Below are positions 18,229 through 26,090 of a DNA stretch of 64,000 nucleotides, piece by piece. The notes beneath the pieces are model-generated. The model saw nothing but the letters and a program-made list of their open reading frames with translations, was not told the DNA's origin and made no database searches. Position numbers and translations under genes: made by a program. This DNA is from Zhongshania sp. (GTDB lineage Bacteria > Pseudomonadota > Gammaproteobacteria > Pseudomonadales > Spongiibacteraceae). Location of the stretch: assembly GCF_029212375.1 (NCBI RefSeq), contig NZ_JARGNU010000006.1, forward strand, positions 80,535 to 144,534. The letters are read 5' to 3'. Numbering within the stretch: the first letter of the stretch is position 1; every line of letters begins with the position of its first letter.

Positions 18229-19286
18229 GCAATGTAGTTGATTTGTCTGATCATCAGCACGCGCAGCACCGCGCCAGTGAATGGTTGGCAAAAATAGATC
18301 GCGGTCTTAGCCCAGACGAAGAGCAGCGCTTACATATTTGGTTAAGCGCGCGGCCAGAAAATCGGCAAGCACTCTTGGCGCTGTCTGACCAATGGGATGC
18401 GATGGATGAATTAGGGCGCTTGGCTGAGATATTTCCTGAGCCGGAGTATCGCCGTGAACAAGGTCGCTGGCGGCGGCATCCGGCAATATTGTCGCTGAGC
18501 TTTGTATTTTTGGTGGCAATTGCCTTGGGCGTTTGGTTTGCGAGCCACGTCAATTCGGTGCCGGCGATGGCCGTGGCTATTAAACAAGTAGAAAACCGTT
18601 TTGAGACGAGCCGTGGTGAGCAGTCTACGGTAACACTGCTCGACGGCTCCCAATTGACGTTGAATACCAATACCCTAATTCGCGCAGTGTATACCCAATC
18701 CGAAAGGCAAATTTATCTAGAGCGGGGCGAGGTCAGTATTGAAGTTGCTCATAATCGCCAACGACCATTTATTGTATACGTCGAAGATAAAATGGTGCGG
18801 GCAGTGGGCACGGCATTTAATTTAAAAATAAGAGCAGATCAGCGGGTAGAGTTGATTGTTACCGAAGGCAAGGTGCTGGTTGGTTCCCATAAGACCGCTG
18901 GCGGCAGTCACTCAGTTACACAAATGCGCGACGAACCGGCATTTAACTCTGCGGAGGCTGCACCCGTCGCGGCCGGACAGCGTATGCTGCTAGGTGATGC
19001 GCTAGAGCAAGTGCAGGCAATTAAGCCCGAAGATATCCGTGTTCAATTGGCGTGGCAGAGTGGTAGCTTAGTGTTTCGTGGTGAATCCCTAGAGGAGGCC
19101 ATAGCCGAGATTGAGCGCTATACGCCGGTTGAGTTTGTTATTCAGGATGACGATCTCAAGCAGCTGCGCGTTGCTGGTATGTTCCGCACGGGCGATGTAG
19201 AGGGCTTGCTGGCAAGCTTAAAAGAGAATTTTAACGTTTCCTCGCAGCGTGTTAGCGCAGAAAAAGTCATTTTAACTAGGAGGTAG
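18225..19286 (+). CDS. FecR-type transmembrane sigma regulator
   Basis: 353 residues. A cytoplasmic N-terminal domain (DUF4880-like, EWLAKIDRGLSPDEEQRL, about 15-60) binds the sigma factor; one membrane helix lies at about residues 88-107; the periplasmic FecR domain contains TLLDGSQLTLNTNTLIRAVY, and a C-terminal region with the STN-interacting fold ends the protein. ATGA overlap with the sigma gene shows coupling. It should carry the signal from the receptor STN domain to the sigma factor. Confidence 0.93.
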   Translation: MSNVVDLSDHQHAQHRASEWLAKIDRGLSPDEEQRLHIWLSARPENRQALLALSDQWDAMDELGRLAEIFPEPEYRREQGRWRRHPAILSLSFVFLVAIALGVWFASHVNSVPAMAVAIKQVENRFETSRGEQSTVTLLDGSQLTLNTNTLIRAVYTQSERQIYLERGEVSIEVAHNRQRPFIVYVEDKMVRAVGTAFNLKIRADQRVELIVTEGKVLVGSHKTAGGSHSVTQMRDEPAFNSAEAAPVAAGQRMLLGDALEQVQAIKPEDIRVQLAWQSGSLVFRGESLEEAIAEIERYTPVEFVIQDDDLKQLRVAGMFRTGDVEGLLASLKENFNVSSQRVSAEKVILTRR

Positions 19287-19287
19287 A

Positions 19288-19317
19288 ATGGTACATAAGA
19301 CAGGGATAGCGATTTAA
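19288..19317 (+). other. Nine-codon leader reading frame between fecR and the receptor gene
   Basis: An ATG at 19288 sits four bases after a strong AGGAGG (19278-19283) and runs nine codons (MVHKTGIAI) to TAA at 19315-19317, two bases before the GTG that opens the receptor frame. It is out of frame with the receptor. It could be a leader peptide that couples translation to the receptor, or a chance product of the fecR end. Confidence 0.35.
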
Positions 19318-19319
19318 TT

Positions 19320-22115
19320 GTGCCATTTATTTTTCATAAGCACTGGTGGAAACTAAAGCCTCAATCGTCTTCTTGCTGCACACATGATTTAAGTGTGGGT
19401 GAGGAAGGCGAAGCAAGCCATTTGCGGCACTTGCTAGTACAAATAATAGCGTTGTTAATCCTGTTTAGCAGCGCTGTTTATGCACGAGCAGAGCCGTGTA
19501 TAAAAATACCCTTCAATATTCCTCGCCAAAGTGCAGACCAAGCACTTATCCAATTTGCGGAGCAGGCAGAGCTTACCTTCATATTTGCATTTGAAGCCAC
19601 TCAAGGCAAAACGGCTAATGCCCTTAGGGGTGAGTTTAGCCGCCGCCAAGCGGTAACAAGCTTACTTGATGGTACCGGCTTATACCCTGTTTTTCGCGTG
19701 GATGGCGTGCTGGCTGTAACCACTAATAAGCCAGTAGAAAATGACGATAACTCGTCACAAGAGGAATGCGATATGGCGAACAATTCAAATAACACTCCAT
19801 TATTAACACGCTTGGCAGCCGCTATAATGGCAACGTTTTCAGTGTCGGCGGGTGCGCAATCAGCAGATATGCAAGCGGCTAATAGGCCTACCGTGCTCGA
19901 GGAAGTCATCGTTACGGCCCAAAAGCGCGCACAGGGATTACAAGACGTGCCAATCTCTATTTCGGCGTTTAGCGGCGACAAAATCAAAGACGCGGGCATT
20001 CCCGATTTCGAAGAATTATCATCCTATATTCCCAATTTCAGCGTGTCGGAAAACACCATTGGCGACACTATTTCGATCCGTGGTATTAACTCAGACAGTC
20101 AAGCCGGTGGCGAGCAGTCGGTGGGTATTTACGTTGACGGCATTTATCGTGGCCGCGGCGTGCAGTCGCGCTTTGCCTTTTTAGACGTAGGCTTAATTGA
20201 AGTGCTGCGCGGGCCGCAGGGAACACTCTTTGGCAAAAACACCATTGGCGGTGCCTTGAATATTACCTCGGCTAAACCGACCGAAGAGCGCGAAGCAAGC
20301 GTAGCGCTAATGCGGGAATTTGAGCACAAAGAAACTGAATTGCAGGCCTATATTAGCGGCCCCATTAGCGACACGGTTCGCGGCCGTATCGCGGTGCTCA
20401 AGCGTGAACTGGAAGAAGGCTGGGTTGACAATAGTTACTACAAAGAGAGCACACCCAACAATGATGAATGGGCAGGACGGCTCGCGCTGGACTGGGATGT
20501 TAATGAGGTTTTAAGCACCAATTTTAGATTTGAGCACAGCGAATTTGATATTACCGGCGCGCCTTACGAAGTGTTTAATATTGGCGGCCCCTCTGCCGAC
20601 ACGCTGCGGGCGTTAGGTGTAGAGGACAATATCGACGGCAAGAGCAAAATAGGCAATAGCTCGCCTCAGTTAAATATTGGCAGCAACCATAAAATGGATG
20701 GCGACAGCGATGAGCTGATGTTCCGCGCCGATTACGCCGTTAACGCGGGGGTTTGGACGGCCTTGTTTGGTTATTCTAATTACCAGTTTGTGCGCGACCA
20801 AGACGTAGATTACAACCCGCTAGATGTTTTGCGGGCGCGTGATTCTGAGGAGTTTGAGCAAAAAAGTGTCGAGCTGCGTTTTGCCTCTGAAGCCGGTGGT
20901 CGTTTTGAATATATATCGGGCCTGTATTGGCAGCAGGCAGATTTGGAAACGGGGCTAGATTTAACCTTGAATGGGCCGTTTGCTAGCGCTGCGCTGGGGG
21001 CGCCAATTGATTTACCGTGGACAACACGGCGCAACTACTTAGATCAGCAGTCGGATGTATTCGCCATATTTGCTCAGGGTACTTGGACATTAAGTGACAC
21101 GGTGCGGCTGACGGCGGGCCTGCGTTACGGTAAAGAAGAAAAAGACGCGACCCAACTTGCCAGCCTATTTGACCCAGATACTGGCGCGCCAATAACAGAC
21201 CCAGACGTTTTAAATTTTTACTCAGTTGCCGTACTCGAAGCCGTGCCCCACGAGTTTGCCTTGGATCGTACCGAAGAGGACGTGTCGCCGTCATTAAATG
21301 TGCAGTGGGATGCCAGCGAGCAATCTATGCTCTACGCCAGTGTGTCTAAGGGCTTTAAGGGCGGTGGTTTTAATTCCATTGCCTTGAGCGCAGATGCTGA
21401 CGAAGCAGAGTACGAGAACGAAGAGGCGCTCGCCTTTGAACTAGGCAGTAAAACCCGCTTCCTTAGCGGTGCGGCCGAAATCAATGTTGCCTTATTTCAG
21501 GTGAATTTTGACGACTTACAAACCACTCAGTTTACCGGCAGTACCAGCTACATTGTTACCAACGCCGCCTCGGCGACCACCCGTGGTATTGAAATTGACG
21601 GCCGCTGGCAGCTAAGCCCAGAATTTAGAGTGCAGGGCTCTTTGGGCTATGTGGACTTTGAGTTTGAAGACTACCGCACCGCAGGCTGTACGGCGGCGCA
21701 AGTGGCCGATGGTGGATTCGCCAATGGCGCCGCATGTTCAGCGGCTGGAGCTAACGACCTAAGTGGCCGAACCAACCAAGATACGCCAGAGTTTACAGGC
21801 TCGATTTCAGCAATACATCTTCACGACTTTGGTGTGTTTGAACTCAATAGCCAAATAGATGTGAACTACTCAGACGAGTATTATGCGGCCGGTGATTTAG
21901 ATCCAAATATTATCCAAGACGCATTCGTCAAAATAAACGCATCGGTAAGTATTGGCCCAAACAATGGCAAATGGGATCTCGCACTTGTGGGGCGCAACCT
22001 AACGGATGAAAAGACCTTTAGTTACGCCAACGACATGCCGCTCTTTAGTGGAACCCACTTTGGCTTAGTGCAGCGTCCGCGAACCGTGGCCATACGTGGG
22101 CGGGTAAACTTTTAA
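19320..22115 (+). CDS. TonB-dependent receptor with N-terminal STN signalling domain
   Basis: 931 residues from a GTG at 19320. Residues about 36-57 form a first signal peptide (ending YARAEP), about 60-135 an STN domain (PRQSADQALIQFAEQAELTF), then residues 152-180 look like a second full signal peptide (MANNSNNTP...SAGAQSA) before the TonB box EEVIVTAQKR (about 193-202), plug and 22-strand barrel, ending in aromatic-rich VAIRGRVNF. An internal ATG at 19773 has its own ribosome site GAGG (19761-19764), so a shorter receptor lacking STN could be made. With the upstream sigma/FecR pair it should be a signalling receptor; the ligand is unknown. Confidence 0.9.
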   Translation: MPFIFHKHWWKLKPQSSSCCTHDLSVGEEGEASHLRHLLVQIIALLILFSSAVYARAEPCIKIPFNIPRQSADQALIQFAEQAELTFIFAFEATQGKTANALRGEFSRRQAVTSLLDGTGLYPVFRVDGVLAVTTNKPVENDDNSSQEECDMANNSNNTPLLTRLAAAIMATFSVSAGAQSADMQAANRPTVLEEVIVTAQKRAQGLQDVPISISAFSGDKIKDAGIPDFEELSSYIPNFSVSENTIGDTISIRGINSDSQAGGEQSVGIYVDGIYRGRGVQSRFAFLDVGLIEVLRGPQGTLFGKNTIGGALNITSAKPTEEREASVALMREFEHKETELQAYISGPISDTVRGRIAVLKRELEEGWVDNSYYKESTPNNDEWAGRLALDWDVNEVLSTNFRFEHSEFDITGAPYEVFNIGGPSADTLRALGVEDNIDGKSKIGNSSPQLNIGSNHKMDGDSDELMFRADYAVNAGVWTALFGYSNYQFVRDQDVDYNPLDVLRARDSEEFEQKSVELRFASEAGGRFEYISGLYWQQADLETGLDLTLNGPFASAALGAPIDLPWTTRRNYLDQQSDVFAIFAQGTWTLSDTVRLTAGLRYGKEEKDATQLASLFDPDTGAPITDPDVLNFYSVAVLEAVPHEFALDRTEEDVSPSLNVQWDASEQSMLYASVSKGFKGGGFNSIALSADADEAEYENEEALAFELGSKTRFLSGAAEINVALFQVNFDDLQTTQFTGSTSYIVTNAASATTRGIEIDGRWQLSPEFRVQGSLGYVDFEFEDYRTAGCTAAQVADGGFANGAACSAAGANDLSGRTNQDTPEFTGSISAIHLHDFGVFELNSQIDVNYSDEYYAAGDLDPNIIQDAFVKINASVSIGPNNGKWDLALVGRNLTDEKTFSYANDMPLFSGTHFGLVQRPRTVAIRGRVNF

Positions 22116-22140
22116 TAGGAGAGCAAGTTTCGCGTAATGA

Positions 22141-22170
22141 AAAAAGGGATGGGCATTTGCTCATCCCTTT
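22141..22170. terminator. Bidirectional terminator between receptor and HPP genes
   Basis: Perfect inverted arms AAAGGGATG / CATCCCTTT with an inner extension closing on an ATTT loop. An A run precedes the stem on the plus strand, giving a U run for the minus-strand transcript, and TTT ends it on the plus strand, so it can serve both convergent genes. Confidence 0.85.
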
Positions 22171-22177
22171 CGTGCTT

Positions 22178-22936
22178 CTACTTGTTTTGTCTTCTTAACG
22201 TATCAGTGCTTACTAGCATTCGCCCCTTGGCGTTAATCGTGGCGAGTTCAAACAAGGTACTTAAATCCTCGGGACTAACGTCGATGAAGGAGTTCATTGT
22301 GTTCAGTGCTGCGTTGAGGTCTTCTTGGCTAAGGTGAATTTCGTCCGGTAATGCTTGCTGGGGTTTTGGTTTGGTTTGGTGATTTGCTGAACCGTAAAAT
22401 GCGTGGGCTGGGTAGCGGCGCCAACAAAAGCACGCGTTAAAGAGTACGCCCAAGCTTAGCAGCGCGACGCAATTCAAAAGTACCCCTTCATAAACATAGG
22501 CGAAGCCCATCGCATGGATGTTTGGGCCGCCAATAACGGCAAACAAGGCGGTGGCGCCGCCGGGGGGATGCAGGCAGCGCAAATAGTACATGGCAATAAT
22601 TGCTAGGCCGACAGCGGCGGGGGCAGTTAAGAACGGGATGGGTAGCCATTGCTGACAGCTCACGCCAATAAGAGCAGAAATTAGATGGCCGCCCATTACT
22701 GGCCAAGGCTGCGACAGGGCGCTGTGGGGTGCTGCAAAAATGAGTACTGCCGAGGCGCCGATCGACGTGGTCAGGAAAATAAGCTGATCGCTAGCAAAAT
22801 ATACATTAGCGATGAAATAGCACATAGCAATCCCGCAAAAGCCGCCGAAGGCCGAAACCCATTTTTCAAGGTGGGTGGTGGTATTGTGTTCGATGCCGAG
22901 GAAAAGCCCGCACTCCTTTAAAACTACTCTTAACAT
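22178..22936 (-). CDS. HPP-family integral membrane protein
   Basis: 252 residues with the family motif LHPPGGATALFAV (about residues 121-133) and four to five membrane helices in the first 180 residues, followed by a soluble C-terminal tail of about 65 residues (acidic, helical, no CBS domain seen). Plant relatives transport nitrite; bacterial function is not settled. It is divergent from a LysR regulator with a 177-base gap, so the regulator may control it. Confidence 0.88.
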   Translation of the reverse strand: MLRVVLKECGLFLGIEHNTTTHLEKWVSAFGGFCGIAMCYFIANVYFASDQLIFLTTSIGASAVLIFAAPHSALSQPWPVMGGHLISALIGVSCQQWLPIPFLTAPAAVGLAIIAMYYLRCLHPPGGATALFAVIGGPNIHAMGFAYVYEGVLLNCVALLSLGVLFNACFCWRRYPAHAFYGSANHQTKPKPQQALPDEIHLSQEDLNAALNTMNSFIDVSPEDLSTLFELATINAKGRMLVSTDTLRRQNK

Positions 22937-23063
22937 CCGCTTAGCTAGTCCTTAAATCACTGTGTTATCAGGGGAAGTCACGCTCCGCCCTAAAATGAGG
23001 CGCAAAGCATAGTGCTAGAGTTGAGCTCCGTATAATGAATATATGTGCAGCTTTAATTCCGTT

Positions 23064-23091
23064 TTATTGATATAAAGACCAGTATCGATAA
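23064..23091. promoter_or_regulatory. Candidate LysR operator in the HPP/lysR divergent region
   Basis: Inverted repeat TTATTGATA - 10 bases - TATCGATAA (eight of nine positions match), 22 bases before the lysR start. Size and spacing fit an autoregulatory LysR site with a T-N11-A core. Confidence 0.4.
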
Positions 23092-23113
23092 GGCCAAATA
23101 CCAATGGAGTGCG

Positions 23114-23962
23114 GTGGTGGACATTGAATTAGCTCGTACCTTTCTCGAGGTAATGGGTGAGGGCAGTTTTATTGGCGCTGCAGAGCGTTTACATGTCAGT
23201 CAGACCGCAGTAACTGCACGGGTACAATCACTGGAAGAAACCCTAGGCTGCCAATTGTTTGTGCGCAACAGGGCGGGTGCGCGCCTCACCTTAGAAGGGG
23301 AGCGATTTGTTGCCTATGCCACCACCTTGGTGCAAACCTGGGCCTGCGCCAGAGCAGAGATGAAGCTGCCCCGAGGGCGCGCTTCGCGGCTGCGGATTGG
23401 CGCAGAAAACAGCTTGTGGAATCCGGTACTCACTAATTGGGTGTTGTGGATACAGCAAGACCTGCCCAGTGTTGCGCTACATACAGATGTGTCTGACCCC
23501 AAGAGCCTGCTGAACAAACTTGAGAAGGGCCTGCTGGATGCCATTATTGTGCATCGGCCTAATTATTTTTCGGGTTTTGTCGTAGAGCAATTGCTGGAAG
23601 AAAAATTGGTGCACGTTGAGGCCGTGGCTAAGCCTAGCCCCAATTTATTTGTTGATTGGGGCGCTGAATTTAAAGCGCAGTACGATGCGGCTTTACCCCA
23701 GCCGAGACAGGCTGCATTCTCGTTTAACTTGGGCCCGCTGGCGCTGCACATTTTATTGCGTAGTGGCGGCAATGGCTATTTCCGAACGCGTGTTGTTGAG
23801 CCCTATATTCGCAGTGGCGAATTACGGCGGGTAATAGACTCACCAGAGTTTACCTATCCAATTTATTTGGTGTTTCGCGCCGGTATGCTGGCTGATGATT
23901 TGAGCCAAGCATTGGCCGGTTTAAGAGCCGGTGTTGCGGGAGGAGGAGATTGGCAAGTGTAA
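23114..23962 (+). CDS. LysR-family transcriptional regulator
   Basis: 282 residues. N-terminal winged helix (FLEVMGEGSFIGAAERLHVS, then QTAVTARVQSLEETLGCQLF) and a C-terminal effector domain from about residue 88. Start is GTG at 23114 (or GTG 23117) with GGAG at 23105-23108. Possible targets are the divergent HPP gene and the downstream oxidoreductase gene, which lies 99 bases away on the same strand. The effector is unknown. Confidence 0.93.
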   Translation: MVDIELARTFLEVMGEGSFIGAAERLHVSQTAVTARVQSLEETLGCQLFVRNRAGARLTLEGERFVAYATTLVQTWACARAEMKLPRGRASRLRIGAENSLWNPVLTNWVLWIQQDLPSVALHTDVSDPKSLLNKLEKGLLDAIIVHRPNYFSGFVVEQLLEEKLVHVEAVAKPSPNLFVDWGAEFKAQYDAALPQPRQAAFSFNLGPLALHILLRSGGNGYFRTRVVEPYIRSGELRRVIDSPEFTYPIYLVFRAGMLADDLSQALAGLRAGVAGGGDWQV

Positions 23963-24061
23963 GGTGGGCCTCGAATTAGCGGCGCTATTTTTTTTAAAGT
24001 ATTTGTATTCGCTGGTAATTGTTAAGTGCCAGAAATGAAGATTGTGATAGGAATGTAAGGT

Positions 24062-25150
24062 ATGACAAAGGTTTTTGAAGCACTGAGTTTCCCCTGCGGC
24101 AAAACGATGACCAATCGGCTGATGCTGGCGCCGCTAACCAACACCCAGAGCGAGGTTGATGGGCGTTTGAGCGGAGAAGAAATCCATTGGCTGAGTATGC
24201 GTGCCAAGGGTGGCTTTGGTTTGACTATGACGGCAGCGGCGCATGTGAATCCGCTGGGTCAGGGCTTTGCTGGCCAGTTGGGCATTTTTAGCGATAAGCA
24301 TCTTCCGGGCTTGAGCAAACTGGCAGATAAGATTAAGTCGCAAGGCAGCCTTGCCGTGGTGCAGCTTCATCACGCTGGCTTTCGTGCCCCGCGTGAGGTA
24401 ACGGGCGATATTCCGGTAGCACCATCGCCCTCCGAAAAATTTGGTGCCCGCGGTTTAAGTCACGGTGAAGTGCAAAGCTTGATTGAGGATTTTATTCGCG
24501 GTGCCGAGCGCGCTAAGCAAGCTGGCTTTGACGGCGTCGAAATTCACGGCGCCCACAGTTATATTATCTGTCAGTTTTTAAGTGCGGAGTTTAATCGTCG
24601 CACCGACGAGTACGGCGGTTCACTGAAAAATCGCAGCAAGGTACTATTCGATATTATTAGCGGTATCCGCAAACGCTGTGGCGTGGGCTTTTTGTTGGGG
24701 GTGCGCCTATCGCCAGAGCGGCATGGCATATTATTAGAGGAGGCGGTCGATACCGCAAAGGCCCTATTTGCGGCCCAAGAAATCGATTTTCTCGATATTT
24801 CTGCCTGGGATGTGTTTAAAGAACCCGTGGCGCCGGCCTTGCAAGGTCGCAGTTTGCTGTCGTATTTTACTACGTTGGATCGCGGTGATGTGCGTTTGGG
24901 CGCGGCGGGTAAGGTGTATATGCCGGAAGATATTCAATACTGTTTTGAGCAAGGTTTAGATTTTTCGCTGCTGGGCCGCGCAGGAATATTGCATCACAAC
25001 TACCCGCAATTACTGCGCGACAACGCTAATTTTGTGCCCAACAGAACACCGGTTAGCCGTGAGTATTTATTGGCCGAAGGCCTGAGCGAGAAGTTCTTGG
25101 ATTACATCAACGGCATGTGGCCAGACTTTATAAAAGAGCCCGAACTTTAA
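24062..25150 (+). CDS. NADH:flavin oxidoreductase of the old yellow enzyme family
   Basis: 362 residues forming one TIM-barrel flavoprotein. Characteristic stretches are NRLMLAPLTNTQSE near the N-terminus, VVQLHHAGFRAP, FDGVEIHGAHSYIICQFLS, NRRTDEYGGSLKNR and SLLGRAGILHHNYP. Such enzymes reduce activated C=C bonds with FMN and NAD(P)H; the substrate cannot be told from sequence. It may be controlled by the LysR gene upstream. The stop lies 31 bases from the convergent response-regulator stop. Confidence 0.93.
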   Translation: MTKVFEALSFPCGKTMTNRLMLAPLTNTQSEVDGRLSGEEIHWLSMRAKGGFGLTMTAAAHVNPLGQGFAGQLGIFSDKHLPGLSKLADKIKSQGSLAVVQLHHAGFRAPREVTGDIPVAPSPSEKFGARGLSHGEVQSLIEDFIRGAERAKQAGFDGVEIHGAHSYIICQFLSAEFNRRTDEYGGSLKNRSKVLFDIISGIRKRCGVGFLLGVRLSPERHGILLEEAVDTAKALFAAQEIDFLDISAWDVFKEPVAPALQGRSLLSYFTTLDRGDVRLGAAGKVYMPEDIQYCFEQGLDFSLLGRAGILHHNYPQLLRDNANFVPNRTPVSREYLLAEGLSEKFLDYINGMWPDFIKEPEL

Positions 25151-25181
25151 TTAAAGAAACGCTTTAAAACACCGCGCACCT

Positions 25182-26090
25182 TTAGCTTGGTAAGTGCTTT
25201 AAGGCGATCACCGCCGCTGCCGTGCGGTTTTCAACATTGAGTTTGCGAAATATTTGCTCTAAGTGTTTGTTGGCTGTGCGCGGGCTCATGTCGAGAATAG
25301 TACCAATTTCACGATTGGTTTTGCCGTGGGCAATCCACAGCAATACCTCAGACTCACGCTCGGTAATAGGCAGAGCGGCACGTAGGCGCTCTAGATCAGA
25401 GGGCCGCTCCATGTCGATGAGTTGCAGTAAATATTCATCGTCCCCAGTTTGGCTTATATAGCGAATTTCTAGCGGTTTCTTGGCGGCTTTTACCAGCAGG
25501 CCTTTTTCCTTGTTGTAGTGCGGCGCCAGTAATTGGCTGAGCTGGCTGGGTAGGTTTTCGTCTAGCCACGTACTGTTTAAGCCGGCGTCTTCTAGTAAGT
25601 GGTAAGCCTGAGGGGTTGCCCAAAGTACGTTGCCGTCGGTGGTGGCAGAAAATAAAAATTTGCCGGTATTGTCTAGTGCAACGCGCGCGCTGAGGGTTAA
25701 GCGTGCATTGCTTAAATGGGCGCGTATTCGCGCGATAAGCTCATCGCCTTTGACCGGTTTGGTAATGTAGTCGACACCGCCGGCGGCAAAGCCTTTTACA
25801 ATACTTTCGGTGTCGCTAAGACCGGTCATAAATATAACGGGAATATGGGCTAGCTCGCGGTTTTCCTTTAAGCGTCGGCAGGCTTCAAAACCGTCCATAT
25901 TTGGCATTAAGGCGTCCATTAAAATAACGTCGGGGGTAATTGTGGCGGCAATGGTTAGGGCTTGGGCGCCTTCCAGTGCGACCAGTACTGTAATGCCCGC
26001 CTGATCTAAGGTGTCGTTTAACATGCTCAAGGTATCGGGTGAGTCGTCGACGATTAGCACGACGTCTTTCTTGGCGCTGGTTGGCTTCAT
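25182..26090 (-). CDS. Response regulator with LuxR-type DNA-binding domain
   Basis: 302 residues. Receiver domain at about 9-125 with phospho-acceptor Asp59 (VILMDALMPNMDG) and Lys111 (YITKPV); a middle region (about 130-230) that looks PAS-like; and a C-terminal LuxR helix-turn-helix (ITERESEVLLWIAHGKTNRE, about 235-300). Its start overlaps the stop of the hybrid kinase gene by four bases, so the two form a dedicated pair. The likely target is the divergent amide-transport operon starting at 29.8 kb. Confidence 0.94.
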   Translation of the reverse strand: MKPTSAKKDVVLIVDDSPDTLSMLNDTLDQAGITVLVALEGAQALTIAATITPDVILMDALMPNMDGFEACRRLKENRELAHIPVIFMTGLSDTESIVKGFAAGGVDYITKPVKGDELIARIRAHLSNARLTLSARVALDNTGKFLFSATTDGNVLWATPQAYHLLEDAGLNSTWLDENLPSQLSQLLAPHYNKEKGLLVKAAKKPLEIRYISQTGDDEYLLQLIDMERPSDLERLRAALPITERESEVLLWIAHGKTNREIGTILDMSPRTANKHLEQIFRKLNVENRTAAAVIALKHLPS

